NCBI RefSeq assembly: GCF_023821985.2
Contig: NZ_CP098805.1
Span: forward strand, 3,162,001-3,226,000
Reading direction: 5' to 3'
Source of the DNA: Dyadobacter chenhuakuii
GTDB taxonomy: Bacteria > Bacteroidota > Bacteroidia > Cytophagales > Spirosomataceae
Length of the DNA: 64,000 nt
This document shows, piece after piece, positions 25,266 to 34,081 of this stretch. The notes beneath the pieces were generated by a model that saw nothing but the letters and a program-made list of their open reading frames with translations, was not told where the DNA came from and ran no database searches. How positions within the stretch are numbered: position 1 is the first letter of the stretch; every line of letters begins with the position of its first letter. The translations under genes were made by a program, and so were the position numbers.

Positions 25266-25672
25266 TGAAGAGTGTTTTCGCATTACTAACGGTCGCGGTT
25301 TTCTGCTCGGCCATGTTGCCGCAGGACGATGAGCTTGCCAAAAGCATTGAGCGGGGTAAAATGGTGTATTCCGAAAACTGCATAAGCTGCCACATGGGCA
25401 CCGGCGAAGGCGTAACGGCCACATTTCCGCCCTTGGCAAAATCGGATTATCTGATGAAAACGCCGGAACTGGCGATCAAAGCGATCAAATATGGGCTGAT
25501 CGGTAAGATTAAGGTGAATGATGTGGACTATGATAACATGATGCCGAACCCGGGTTTGGGCAATGACGAAATTGCCGATGTTACGAACTACATTATGAAC
25601 ACCTGGGGCAACTCGTCCGAAAAGAAAATGATAACGGAGAAAATGGTTGACGAAATCAAGGAGAAGAAATAA
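25265..25672 (+). CDS. Class I cytochrome c
   Basis: This 135-residue periplasmic protein has a signal peptide (MKSVFALLTVAVFCSAMLP) and one haem-binding motif, Cys39-Ile-Ser-Cys42-His43 (CISCHMG). The distal ligand is probably Met92 or Met93 in DYDNMMPNPG, and the C-terminal helix IADVTNYIMNTWG is typical of small class I cytochromes. The ATG shares a base with the stop codon of the PQQ sugar dehydrogenase gene, which is strong evidence that it carries electrons from that enzyme to the respiratory chain. A good terminator follows. Confidence 0.92.
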   Translation: MKSVFALLTVAVFCSAMLPQDDELAKSIERGKMVYSENCISCHMGTGEGVTATFPPLAKSDYLMKTPELAIKAIKYGLIGKIKVNDVDYDNMMPNPGLGNDEIADVTNYIMNTWGNSSEKKMITEKMVDEIKEKK

Positions 25673-25694
25673 GTTAACCAAAAGCTTGATATAG

Positions 25695-25727
25695 AACAGG
25701 ATCGCCATAAACGATCCTGTTTTTTTC
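25695..25727 (+). terminator. Terminator after the cytochrome c gene
   Basis: AACAGGATCG pairs with CGATCCTGTT around a 7-base loop and leads into a run of seven Ts. Confidence 0.88.
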
Positions 25728-25865
25728 TTTTTATATAAAACCAAATGCCTGCAACATAGCCACCAACTTCACTATTTGAAATAAATCTAAATAAACGCTT
25801 GGTTCGAAAAAATTGCCGAACGATATTTGCCAGCCAAAATATTATTTAGACCAATTTTAAATACA

Positions 25866-28244
25866 ATGCAAAGATTTTACGCTTTTATCCTGTTTATACT
25901 TTGTGCAACTGCTGCATTCGCACAAAACGGCAGAATTACAGGCCAGATACTCAGCTCTGACAGCCAACCTGCGGAACAGGTTTCGGTCGGCATTAAGGGA
26001 AGTTCCAAAGGCTCCGTTTCCGATGCAGAAGGAAAATTTGTGATCGAAAGAGTGAAACCAGGCAATTATACCCTGCTGTTAAGCTTCGTAGGACTGGAAA
26101 CGCAGGAAAAATCGGTGGAAGTGGTTGCCGGCGAAACGGTGAATGTTGCATTCACGCTTTCGGAAAGTGCTAACCAACTGTCGGAAGTGATTGTAAAAGG
26201 TGGAAACCCTTACAAATCTGACCAAGTCTCTTCGAGCTTGAAATTGCTTACTCCTATTTTGGAAACACCTCAGAATGTACAGGTTGTAACCTCCAAAGTT
26301 TTGGCCGATCAGCAGATCATCAGCATGAGCGACGGTTTGATCCGGAATGTAAGCGGTGCTACCCGCCTGGAACACTGGGGCGATCTGTACGCCAACATTA
26401 CCATGCGCGGCTCGCAGATCCAGGCTTTTCGCAATGGGTTTAATGTTGTCAGCTCATTCTGGGGACCGCTTACCGAGGATATGAGCTTTGTGGACCACAT
26501 TGAATTTGTAAAAGGCCCTGCTGGATTTATGCTGGCAAATGGTGATCCTAGCGGCCTCTATAATGTGGTTACCAAAAAACCAACTGGTGAAACAAAAGGT
26601 GAAGTGTCGCTGACAATGGGCAGCTTTGACTTTTACCGCGCAACATTGGACCTGGACGGAAAACTGGATAAAAGCGGAAAACTGCTTTACCGCCTGAACC
26701 TGGCCGGACAGAATAAAAACTCGCACCGCCCTTACGAATATAACAACCGTTACAGCATTGCCCCGGTCATTTCCTACCAGATCGATGATAAGACGAAACT
26801 GACGGCGGAATACACCATGCAATATGCAAAAATGTCGGATGTTGGCTCCTATTACGCGTTCACGACAGACGGTTACGCGACATTGCCAAGAAATTTCACG
26901 GCTATGCCTCCGGGACTGGATCCCACGAAAATCAAAGATCAAAGCCTTTTTGTAAACCTGCAACACCAAATCAACAGCGACTGGAAGCTGACAGCGCAAG
27001 TCGGTTATTTCAACTATAATCAAAAAGGGTCCAGCATGTGGCCGGATTCCATCAGCGAGGATGCTCGAATGGTAAGGAGCGTGGGGATATGGGATGCAAA
27101 AAGTGAAATGACACTTGCACAAACGTTTATTAATGGTTCGGTAACGACCGGCGGCGTGCAGCACCGCATATTGGGCGGGATCGACATTGGGACAAAAAAC
27201 TATTTTGCAGACTGGTCGCAGACGCACGCGCTGGATACACTAGGCGCGCTGTTTGACCCAAAAAATCCATATTATTCAACGCCCAACAATGGTTACCCGG
27301 TGTGGGACCGCTCGCTGAACCTGGAAGCAAGAGCTGTAAACGGTGGTGGAACCATGGACCAGAAATACACTGGAATCTACTTGCAGGATGAACTTGGTTT
27401 CATTGATAACAAGATCAGGCTGACATTGGCCGGGCGTTACACGCACGTGAGCCAGTCGTCGTGGGGCGGTGCGCCGGATAAAGCCAGCCATTTCACGCCG
27501 AGAGTTGGATTAAGTATTTCAATTGATAAAAACACTTCGGTGTATGCGTTATATGATGAAGCATTTTTACCGCAATCCGGAAGGATCAGAGGTGGCGGCA
27601 ATGCCAAACCCATTACCGGAAGCAACCGTGAACTTGGGGTGAAAAGAGATTGGGCGGAGGGACGCTGGAACACAACCGTCTCGGTTTACCGGATTGTCAA
27701 AAGCAATGAGCTGACACCAGATCCATTCAGCCCGAACAACTCAGGAATTAGTGTTGTGTTTGGTCAAAAGCGTGCCCAGGGAGTAGAATTCGACCTTCGC
27801 GGATCCATTGTAAAAGGACTTAATCTGACGGCAAACTACGCCTATACCAATTCGGAAGTATCGAAAGTGAACGAGGGCGTCCAGACATTTACTGTTGGCG
27901 ACGTAATCCCGGGGTTTGCCAAGCACACGGCAAACGGCTGGCTAAGCTACACATTACAGCAAGGCGCAGCTAAAGGGCTCGGCGTGTCCGGTGGTTTTAC
28001 GTATCTGGCGGACCGCGCTACGGCTACATGGAGCCTCACGAATGACAAACAGAACCTGCCGAATTACTTCAAGCTGGACGGTGGACTTTTCTGGGAGAAA
28101 GACAAAATCAGACTGACATTGAACGTGTTCAATGTGCTTGATAAATATCTGTACAGCGGAAGTTTCGAGAGTTATATCAATGCCTACTACACACAGTCAG
28201 AAGCGCCAAGGAACTATCGTTTGGGGCTAGCTTATAAGTTCTGA
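25866..28244 (+). CDS. TonB-dependent siderophore-type receptor
   Basis: The ATG at 25866 starts a signal peptide (MQRFYAFILFILCATAAFAQ) and gives 792 residues; the in-frame TTG at 25827 is rejected. After the signal comes a CarboxypepD_reg-like domain (GRITGQILSSDSQPAEQVSVGI, to about residue 100), then the plug domain with ETPQNVQVVTSKVLADQQI and VKGPAGFMLANGDPSGLYNVVTKKP, typical of FhuA/FpvA-like siderophore receptors, and a 22-strand barrel ending in APRNYRLGLAYKF. It imports a TonB-powered ligand, probably a ferric siderophore, across the outer membrane. No biosynthesis or inner-membrane transport genes for siderophores are nearby. Confidence 0.9.
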   Translation: MQRFYAFILFILCATAAFAQNGRITGQILSSDSQPAEQVSVGIKGSSKGSVSDAEGKFVIERVKPGNYTLLLSFVGLETQEKSVEVVAGETVNVAFTLSESANQLSEVIVKGGNPYKSDQVSSSLKLLTPILETPQNVQVVTSKVLADQQIISMSDGLIRNVSGATRLEHWGDLYANITMRGSQIQAFRNGFNVVSSFWGPLTEDMSFVDHIEFVKGPAGFMLANGDPSGLYNVVTKKPTGETKGEVSLTMGSFDFYRATLDLDGKLDKSGKLLYRLNLAGQNKNSHRPYEYNNRYSIAPVISYQIDDKTKLTAEYTMQYAKMSDVGSYYAFTTDGYATLPRNFTAMPPGLDPTKIKDQSLFVNLQHQINSDWKLTAQVGYFNYNQKGSSMWPDSISEDARMVRSVGIWDAKSEMTLAQTFINGSVTTGGVQHRILGGIDIGTKNYFADWSQTHALDTLGALFDPKNPYYSTPNNGYPVWDRSLNLEARAVNGGGTMDQKYTGIYLQDELGFIDNKIRLTLAGRYTHVSQSSWGGAPDKASHFTPRVGLSISIDKNTSVYALYDEAFLPQSGRIRGGGNAKPITGSNRELGVKRDWAEGRWNTTVSVYRIVKSNELTPDPFSPNNSGISVVFGQKRAQGVEFDLRGSIVKGLNLTANYAYTNSEVSKVNEGVQTFTVGDVIPGFAKHTANGWLSYTLQQGAAKGLGVSGGFTYLADRATATWSLTNDKQNLPNYFKLDGGLFWEKDKIRLTLNVFNVLDKYLYSGSFESYINAYYTQSEAPRNYRLGLAYKF

Positions 28245-28269
28245 GAACATTTATTCAACATATTTTCCG

Positions 28270-28304
28270 GGCATTCAGCGATCATATGCTGAATGCCTTT
28301 TTTT
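28270..28304 (+). terminator. Terminator after the TonB receptor gene
   Basis: GGCATTCAGC and GCTGAATGCC pair around an 8-base loop, followed by seven Ts; it ends just before the stop of the convergent kinase gene. Confidence 0.88.
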
Positions 28305-28308
28305 GTTT

Positions 28309-29769
28309 TCAGACGGCATGCGCCAGCATTAACCTTGCCCCTTTTTTAAATTTATCACTCAGCGCTTCATAAGTTACATGCACTTTTCCATTTGGATCAA
28401 ACTCCTGCCCGACAGTTGTAAATGCCTTCATATCGGCATAATGTTCGAAGATGCCAAGCGCTTTAAGCCCCATCATAGCAGCACCCACCGCACCGGTTTC
28501 GACTGTTTCATTCAATTTTACTTCCTTTCCAAAAATATCCGAAAGCATTTGCACCCAGATCGGGCTGCGCGCAAAACCGCCGTTGGCGTAGATCACATTA
28601 ACCTTTTGCATTTCCATCAGGATTTTACCAATTCCGAAGAGATTGAGTAGAATGCCTTCCATAACTGCCTTGGCGAAATGTGACCGCGTGTGCTGAATAT
28701 CGAGTCCGGTGAAGCCGCCGCGCACGGTAGAACTCCAAAGCGGCGCGCGCTCGCCCAGCAGATAAGGGTAGAAAAGCAGTCCGTTAGCGCCTGCATCTAT
28801 TTTCGAAGCTTCTTCAAAAACCGTGTCAAATTCCTCTTTTGGGAAAAATGTATTCATTAACCATTCAAAAATGACAGCCCCATTATTGGAAGGACCTCCT
28901 ATAATGAATGTATGCTCATCCAGGACATAGCAGAAAGTCTGCATCTGGGGATCTGAGTAGGGTTTATCAAAACAAATTCTTACCGCTGCGCTAGTGCCGA
29001 TGGTAACGGCCATGGAGCCCGTCTGAACCGCTCCGCTGCCCAAGTTGGCCAGGCAGCCATCGCTGGCGCCCATGATCAGCGCGGTTCCTCCTGGTAAACC
29101 CGCATCGTTTTTCGCGGGCGTTTCTTCAATGTGATACGGAGAAACTGCGGTGGATAATTTCTCAGCCGTCAAACCCAGCTTTTTGAGTGTGTAAGCATCC
29201 CATTGCAATTCCCGGATATTGAACATTCCTGTGGCAGAAGCGACCGAGTAGTCAATGACAAATTTGCCCGTCAACCGATAAATAATGTATTCCTTAATGC
29301 CGACAAAACGGTTTGCCTTTTTATAGATTTGCGGCTCATGCTTTTTGAGCCAGAGTAACTTACACACCGGCGCCATGGCGTGAACAGGCGTTCCGTTGTT
29401 GTAATAGATTTTTTTTCCGACCCTGGAAGTGCGTAGTTTGAGCGCAATGTCGGAGCTGCGGTTATCGGCCCAAATGATGAGTTGCGTAAGCTGCTTTCCG
29501 TCCTTATCCAATGCCAGCACACCATGCATGGCTGCACTGAAACTGATGCCCAGCAATTTGTGCCGCCCCGCGCAAGCTTTCACAACGGTTTTGATGGTTT
29601 TGCAGGCCGCATCATAAATTTCATCCGGGTTCTGCTCACTCCAGTCCGGGTGCGGATGGTACATTTCATAACTTTCACTGTGTGAGGCCAGAATGTTGCC
29701 TTTCACGGAATCGAAAGCGACGCATTTTACATTTGTTGTACCAATATCACAACCTATGATGTAGGGCAT
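28309..29769 (-). CDS. gntK: Gluconokinase (FGGY family)
   Basis: The ATG at 29769 (MPYIIGCDIGTTNVK) gives 486 residues; an in-frame ATG at 29790 would add seven. The FGGY kinase signatures are present: phosphate-loop DIGTTNVK, SFSAAMHGVLALD, IIWADNRSSD, GTPVHAMAPVCKLLWLKK, FVGIKEYIIYRLTG and GASDGCLANLGSGAVQTG, with ATP-binding YANGGFARSPIW. These details follow Bacillus GntK more than xylulokinase. It phosphorylates gluconate to 6-phosphogluconate in the cytoplasm. A periplasmic PQQ aldose dehydrogenase is encoded 3 kb away, so glucose oxidation to gluconate followed by uptake is a plausible route. No gluconate permease is seen nearby. Confidence 0.87.
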   Translation of the reverse strand: MPYIIGCDIGTTNVKCVAFDSVKGNILASHSESYEMYHPHPDWSEQNPDEIYDAACKTIKTVVKACAGRHKLLGISFSAAMHGVLALDKDGKQLTQLIIWADNRSSDIALKLRTSRVGKKIYYNNGTPVHAMAPVCKLLWLKKHEPQIYKKANRFVGIKEYIIYRLTGKFVIDYSVASATGMFNIRELQWDAYTLKKLGLTAEKLSTAVSPYHIEETPAKNDAGLPGGTALIMGASDGCLANLGSGAVQTGSMAVTIGTSAAVRICFDKPYSDPQMQTFCYVLDEHTFIIGGPSNNGAVIFEWLMNTFFPKEEFDTVFEEASKIDAGANGLLFYPYLLGERAPLWSSTVRGGFTGLDIQHTRSHFAKAVMEGILLNLFGIGKILMEMQKVNVIYANGGFARSPIWVQMLSDIFGKEVKLNETVETGAVGAAMMGLKALGIFEHYADMKAFTTVGQEFDPNGKVHVTYEALSDKFKKGARLMLAHAV

Positions 29770-29857
29770 TTTGTTAAATTTAGAAGGCATTGACGGGCTA
29801 AAACCCAGTCAGGCAGCCCGATTATTTAATTAAAACAAATCAAAAAATCTGAAATCT

Positions 29858-29873
29858 TGCCAACAACTTGGCA
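29858..29873. promoter_or_regulatory. Operator-like palindrome in the divergent gap
   Basis: TGCCAA-CAAC-TTGGCA, a perfect 6-bp dyad, lies between the divergently transcribed gluconokinase gene and the small membrane protein gene. No regulator gene is adjacent. Confidence 0.3.
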
Positions 29874-29927
29874 CGGATTTGTTATTTTCGCAGAAATAAA
29901 CGCATTAAGATTTTTATACATCCGACC

Positions 29928-30119
29928 ATGTCCGATACAACACATAACGAATCCAGTTCACTTTCCAGCGGAGTTTACGTTGCAGCATTTATCATTCTGT
30001 TCCTGGTGCTGGCTGTACTTGCTGATCTGTTTACCTTTATTTTGGGAACAATCGGACTTGTTATAACATTCGCAGCTTTTTACAGAGATAACAGCCACCA
30101 CGGCGACGATCACCACTGA
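29928..30119 (+). CDS. Small single-pass membrane protein
   Basis: The 63-residue product starts at the ATG at 29928 (MSDTTHNESSSLSSG). It has a hydrophilic Ser-rich N-terminus, one long hydrophobic stretch or hairpin (VYVAAFIILFLVLAVLADLF and ILGTIGLVITFAAFY) and a His/Asp-rich tail (SHHGDDHH) that could bind metal. I do not recognise the family. The coding status is supported by the sensible membrane topology and position. An overlapping frame starting at 29857 is a shadow. Confidence 0.55.
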   Translation: MSDTTHNESSSLSSGVYVAAFIILFLVLAVLADLFTFILGTIGLVITFAAFYRDNSHHGDDHH

Positions 30120-30174
30120 TATTTCTGAGCTGATCAATCGCTGATTCAAGCTGATTAATCGTTTCAAAAACGTT

Positions 30175-31404
30175 TCAACGAACGGCCATTTCGGGCATGG
30201 ATTGTAATATTTTCCATTCCAACTGGCCGTTTGTCATGTCCGACGTCCAGGATTCTTCAAACACACATTGATCCTCCAAGTCGCGATAGTCTGCGGTAAC
30301 GACATTGCCTTTCAGCAGCAATCGGACAAAGCCATTGTAACCGATCTGATGTCTTTTTATCACTTTCCGCACCCTGCGGTCATAATAACCTATTTTTTCG
30401 AGGTCCTTCCCAACAGGCATCGCCGTTTCAACGGGTAAGCCACCGTGACCGATGCAACGCCCATAAGCCTGGGGACCTTTTCCGTTAGTACCAACATTGT
30501 ACACAACCAGCCTGTGATCATGCCCCCAGAACCACACAACGGGACGTGTTACATTACCCATCAGCTCCCGGATCTGTTCGCCTGGCTTCGCATAATCTTC
30601 CCTGAATGATGATATATAAGGATGATGGCTCAGGAAAATGATCCCGCGCTTGTCCTCCGGGTTACCCAGCTGAACAACATCCCTGAGCCACGCCACCTGT
30701 TCATCTTTCAAATGACAATCGGGCGGCGAAAGGATCTCTACAAACGGCCTGCCGACGGAAGTATAACCCGTATCAATCCCTATGATGCGCCAATGTTCGT
30801 TTTCGAGACAAAAGAACCCGGCTTGTTGCGATTTTTTCACATCGCCTTCCTGAATGTACATAGCAGGCAGCAGGTGCTGGAAAAAGGCATTTCCATTGGA
30901 ATACATCTCATGATTGCCCGATAAAGCCAAACTTCCCGACGCCCCATAATACCAGGAAGCGTGCGGAGCGGTAAAATTATCTTCAATCTCTTTTGGCGCA
31001 CCTACGAAGTAAATATCGCCCATATGTATCGTATAATCAGGCGCGTAGCGGGCAACCAAATGCGCGACTGCATCTGACTCCGCCGTATCGCTGGCCCAAT
31101 CAGACAGCAATGCAATGCTTATTTCATCCCTCGACGGAATAGAAGAATTTAACTTGTAAACGCCCGTATCACCATTCCTCGGATAAGCCTGGTAAGGATG
31201 CCGCGGCCCGAAACGACTTTTCAGATAATGCCAGGCAAAACCCAGCAGATTGGTTTTGAAGAAGTTAGAAACAACATTGGTTGCACTGGATGTATCCTTA
31301 ACGTGCTTTTCGTAAAGTTCAAGTTGGGTTTTTGCATGATTTTCGGCTTCGCTGTGACCAAGGTCCAGATACTTTTTGGTTCGGTCTTCTGCTGACTCGG
31401 GCAT
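30175..31404 (-). CDS. Calcineurin-like metallophosphoesterase
   Basis: This 409-residue protein carries the binuclear-metal phosphoesterase motifs: ALLSDWASDTAESD (motif I, with Trp where many members have His), IHMGDIYFVGAPKEIEDNF (motif II), LSGNHEMYSNGNAFF (motif III), IIFLSHHPYISSF and VVWFWGHDHRLVVY (His ligands). There is no signal peptide, so it is probably cytoplasmic. The N-terminal ~70 residues look helical and contain no known domain. Likely substrates are phosphomonoesters or diesters, including nucleotides, but this cannot be fixed. It is transcribed alone. Confidence 0.88.
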   Translation of the reverse strand: MPESAEDRTKKYLDLGHSEAENHAKTQLELYEKHVKDTSSATNVVSNFFKTNLLGFAWHYLKSRFGPRHPYQAYPRNGDTGVYKLNSSIPSRDEISIALLSDWASDTAESDAVAHLVARYAPDYTIHMGDIYFVGAPKEIEDNFTAPHASWYYGASGSLALSGNHEMYSNGNAFFQHLLPAMYIQEGDVKKSQQAGFFCLENEHWRIIGIDTGYTSVGRPFVEILSPPDCHLKDEQVAWLRDVVQLGNPEDKRGIIFLSHHPYISSFREDYAKPGEQIRELMGNVTRPVVWFWGHDHRLVVYNVGTNGKGPQAYGRCIGHGGLPVETAMPVGKDLEKIGYYDRRVRKVIKRHQIGYNGFVRLLLKGNVVTADYRDLEDQCVFEESWTSDMTNGQLEWKILQSMPEMAVR

Positions 31405-31496
31405 ATGTAATTCGATATTCGGATGTTAACCGGTAAATAAAATGATTATTGATTACCTTTCCCAAAAAAATTAAACCACCATAAACACAGACTCAA

Positions 31497-32012
31497 ATGA
31501 AAAAATTGACTTTTACTCTTATGTTCTTTTTTGCGGCGAGTGCTGCATTTGCACAAACGATGATCGCCAAGCAGGTTGCTGACTGGGAAAGAGCAAAAAA
31601 ATACACCCAACAATATCTGGATGCAATGCCGGAAGAAGGTTATGCTTTCAAGCCCACACCTGAAATCCGCTCATTTGCGGCCCAGATGGACCATATTGCA
31701 GATGCTAATTTTGCATTTGTTTCGGCCGCATCCGGTAAAAAAAGTCCGTTTGAGGGTTCAGCAGAAAAAATGACAGATCAATCGAAAGCTGCTGTTTCTA
31801 AGGCGGTTATGGAAAGCTATGATTTTGTTATCAACACATTGAAAGGCATGACCGAAGCAGACCTTGCGAAAGACGTGAAAGTATTCGGAATGGATATGAA
31901 AGCGGGTGTTGCATTCGAAAAAGCATTTGAGCATCAAACACACCACCGCGGACAGACAACGCCTTACATCCGTATGAAAGGCGCGACGCCTCCAAAAGAA
32001 ATGTTATTCTAG
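31497..32012 (+). CDS. Secreted DinB-family protein
   Basis: This 171-residue protein has a signal peptide (MKKLTFTLMFFFAASAAFAQ) and then a DinB-like four-helix domain with metal-ligand candidates in QMDHIADANFAF (His near residue 67) and FEHQTHHRGQTTPYIRMKG (paired His near 146-151). Periplasmic DinB proteins are common in Bacteroidota, but their function is not known. It is the second DinB gene in the window and shares only the fold with the cytoplasmic one at 7.6 kb. A bidirectional terminator follows. Confidence 0.85.
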   Translation: MKKLTFTLMFFFAASAAFAQTMIAKQVADWERAKKYTQQYLDAMPEEGYAFKPTPEIRSFAAQMDHIADANFAFVSAASGKKSPFEGSAEKMTDQSKAAVSKAVMESYDFVINTLKGMTEADLAKDVKVFGMDMKAGVAFEKAFEHQTHHRGQTTPYIRMKGATPPKEMLF

Positions 32013-32017
32013 TCAAC

Positions 32018-32046
32018 AAAAATGGGATCGACGAGATCCCATTTTT
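32018..32046. terminator. Bidirectional terminator
   Basis: AAAAATGGGATC and GATCCCATTTTT pair around a 5-base loop between the convergent DinB and glycosyltransferase genes. Confidence 0.88.
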
Positions 32047-32054
32047 GTTTTGCT

Positions 32055-33047
32055 TCAAGCCTTTGCTTTTGACTTGATATTATAAAGGTTCAATGCAAAG
32101 AAGCTGTATAATTTCATAAACGCGGGTGGTATAACAAAGTCGCGGATCACTTCCTTCCTTCGCTGCGGTGAAGGATCTCCATCAGCCAGATATTTCAGCG
32201 CATACTTCAATCTTGGCCAGTAAGTTTTGCCATATTCCTTCGAAAACAGCAACTTATAATAGTAAGTGGCAATGTTCTTCTTCAACTTATCATCGTATTT
32301 ATAGCCCAGCTCCTTATTAATATTGGAATAAAGCTGAATACGGTTGAAAAGGAAATCGGCACCATAATGGTTATCCGCAAAGCTTGCCCCTCCCCTGTTT
32401 TTCCTGTAAACCGACATCACTTCGTCGATATAGCCGATAGGGCCACGGGTGGCGAACATGATATTTCTGGGAATATCGCCGCTGGTTGAAAGGTTGGTCC
32501 ACTCAGGATCAGGATGTTTGGCAAAATCCTCCCGACGGAACATTAAGCTGGACGTCGCGATGAAACAAAGCTCGTCCTCTCCTACCAGGTCCTCCACGGT
32601 TATTTCCGGTTTTGAAAGCGTATTTACCAGATAAGGCGGCGCTGCATTGTCGTCAAAAATCACGCGGGCGTTATGGTAACAAGCCGAGTAATGCGGATTT
32701 GCGTCCATCATTTCCACTTGTTTTTGAAGCTTATGCGGAGAAATCAGGTAATCGTCGCCGTCAAATTGCGCTATGTATTCGCCTTTGGCGGCTGCGAATG
32801 TGGCAAGTGCATTGAATTTACCATTAAGCCCCATGTTTTTCGGATGCAGCAAAAGCCTGATCTTATCTGGAAACCGTTGCTGGTAATCCTTTAATATAGC
32901 GGCCGTATTATCCTTGGAGCAATCGTCCCCTACAACAATCTCAAAAGGAAATGTAGTTTGCTGCATTAAAATCGAATCCAGCATTTGGGCTACAAACTTT
33001 TCGTGGTTGTAAGTGACAACACACACACTCACTTTTATCATATTCAT
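32055..33047 (-). CDS. Family 2 glycosyltransferase
   Basis: This 330-residue protein begins MNMIKVSVCVVTYNHEKFVAQML (start at 33047; 33041 also possible). The GT-A fold signatures are in place: VVTYNHE nucleotide-binding strand, IVVGDDCSKDNTAAIL, and the DXD-like FDGDDYL at about residue 97-102. Catalysis transfers a sugar from a nucleotide donor to a surface glycan or lipid acceptor. There are no membrane segments, so it would act at the inner face of the inner membrane. It lies apart from the main polysaccharide block at 36-46 kb. Confidence 0.88.
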   Translation of the reverse strand: MNMIKVSVCVVTYNHEKFVAQMLDSILMQQTTFPFEIVVGDDCSKDNTAAILKDYQQRFPDKIRLLLHPKNMGLNGKFNALATFAAAKGEYIAQFDGDDYLISPHKLQKQVEMMDANPHYSACYHNARVIFDDNAAPPYLVNTLSKPEITVEDLVGEDELCFIATSSLMFRREDFAKHPDPEWTNLSTSGDIPRNIMFATRGPIGYIDEVMSVYRKNRGGASFADNHYGADFLFNRIQLYSNINKELGYKYDDKLKKNIATYYYKLLFSKEYGKTYWPRLKYALKYLADGDPSPQRRKEVIRDFVIPPAFMKLYSFFALNLYNIKSKAKA

Positions 33048-33215
33048 TAGTCAATTGATGCACGTCTGGCTGTAAATTTAATTTTTTATTCCCGTTTTAC
33101 CCGAATCATGATATTTTCCGGCGGAGATTGCCACTGTTTCAGCTCGTCAGTACAGACACTAAACTTATAACCCGGTGAAATAAATTCCGTTACCCAACAT
33201 TAATTTGCTATAATC

Positions 33216-33223
33216 TACATTTG
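33216..33223 (+). promoter_or_regulatory. -7 box for pgeF
   Basis: TACATTTG matches TAnnTTTG and lies 29 bases before the ATG at 33252, which supports that start. Confidence 0.4.
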
Positions 33224-33251
33224 TGAAAGTTTGACCACGACCATTTTCTTC

Positions 33252-34028
33252 ATGTCTTCAACAGAAACCAACATTAGCATGCCCCTTTTCAGGGCCCCGC
33301 ATATATTTTCCGGATTCGCCGGCCTTATCGCTGCGGAAAGCACCAGGCACGGTGGCGTAAGCAAAGCACCTTATTCATCATTGAACCTGGGCGGCTCGCA
33401 AGACGATCCTGCGGACGTGGCGGAAAACAACATTCGCTTTTTCAATGCATTAAATGTTCCGTTTGAAACCGTTGCCAAGTCGCATCAGGTGCATGATGAT
33501 AAAATTTTAAATGTCGAAAATCCAGGCCGGTTTGATGGTTACGATGCGCTTATTACCAACAAAACGAACATTCAGCTAGCAGTAACGATCGCGGACTGCA
33601 CCCCGCTCCTGATCTTTGATCCGGTAACCAGGAGTGTTGCTGCTATCCATGCAGGTTGGCGCGGAACCGTAAAAGGCATTGCAGCTAAAACCATCGCTAT
33701 GCTCCAAGCAGAGTTCGGCGCAGACCCGGCGAATTGCGTCGCTTACATTGGCACATGCATTGATGATTGTTCATTTGAAGTCGGCGAAGACGTTTCTGAA
33801 CATTTTGAAGGAAAATATAAACGCTTTGATTCTGAAAAACAGAAGTATTTTGTGGATTTGAAAGCGAGCAACCGCGACCAGCTCCTGGCATCAGGGCTGT
33901 CTGAGGAGAACATAGAAGTCTCCCCTTTCTCGACGGTGCTCAACAACGAAGATTACTTTTCCTACCGCTTGGAAAAAGGTTTTACAGGAAGGTTACTGGC
34001 GACGATCGGAATGACCGACCGAGGCTAA
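33252..34028 (+). CDS. pgeF: PgeF/YfiH-type peptidoglycan editing factor (laccase-domain protein)
   Basis: Started at 33252 the protein has 258 residues; an upstream TTG at 33231 would add seven. The Cu-oxidase_4 domain shows the metal ligands expected for the family: KSHQVHDDKIL (His), TIADCTPLLIFDPV (Cys) and AAIHAGWRGTVKGI (His). PgeF hydrolyses wrongly incorporated L-Ser from UDP-MurNAc precursors in Escherichia coli; homologues also act on purine nucleosides. It is cytoplasmic. It is monocistronic with its own -7 box and terminator. Confidence 0.9.
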   Translation: MSSTETNISMPLFRAPHIFSGFAGLIAAESTRHGGVSKAPYSSLNLGGSQDDPADVAENNIRFFNALNVPFETVAKSHQVHDDKILNVENPGRFDGYDALITNKTNIQLAVTIADCTPLLIFDPVTRSVAAIHAGWRGTVKGIAAKTIAMLQAEFGADPANCVAYIGTCIDDCSFEVGEDVSEHFEGKYKRFDSEKQKYFVDLKASNRDQLLASGLSEENIEVSPFSTVLNNEDYFSYRLEKGFTGRLLATIGMTDRG

Positions 34029-34032
34029 AAGC

Positions 34033-34067
34033 AGAAAGACAGCATCCTGGGATGCTGTCTTTCTTTT
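34033..34067. terminator. Terminator between pgeF and the histone-like gene
   Basis: AGAAAGACAGCATC and GATGCTGTCTTTCT form a 14-bp stem with a CTGG loop followed by TTTT; A-rich sequence on the left could serve the convergent gene too. Confidence 0.88.
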
Positions 34068-34081
34068 ACTTCCATGTATTT

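Noticed and set aside
26454..27227. 257-residue minus-strand open frame
   Set aside because: It is antisense to the conserved TonB receptor gene and has no recognisable domain.
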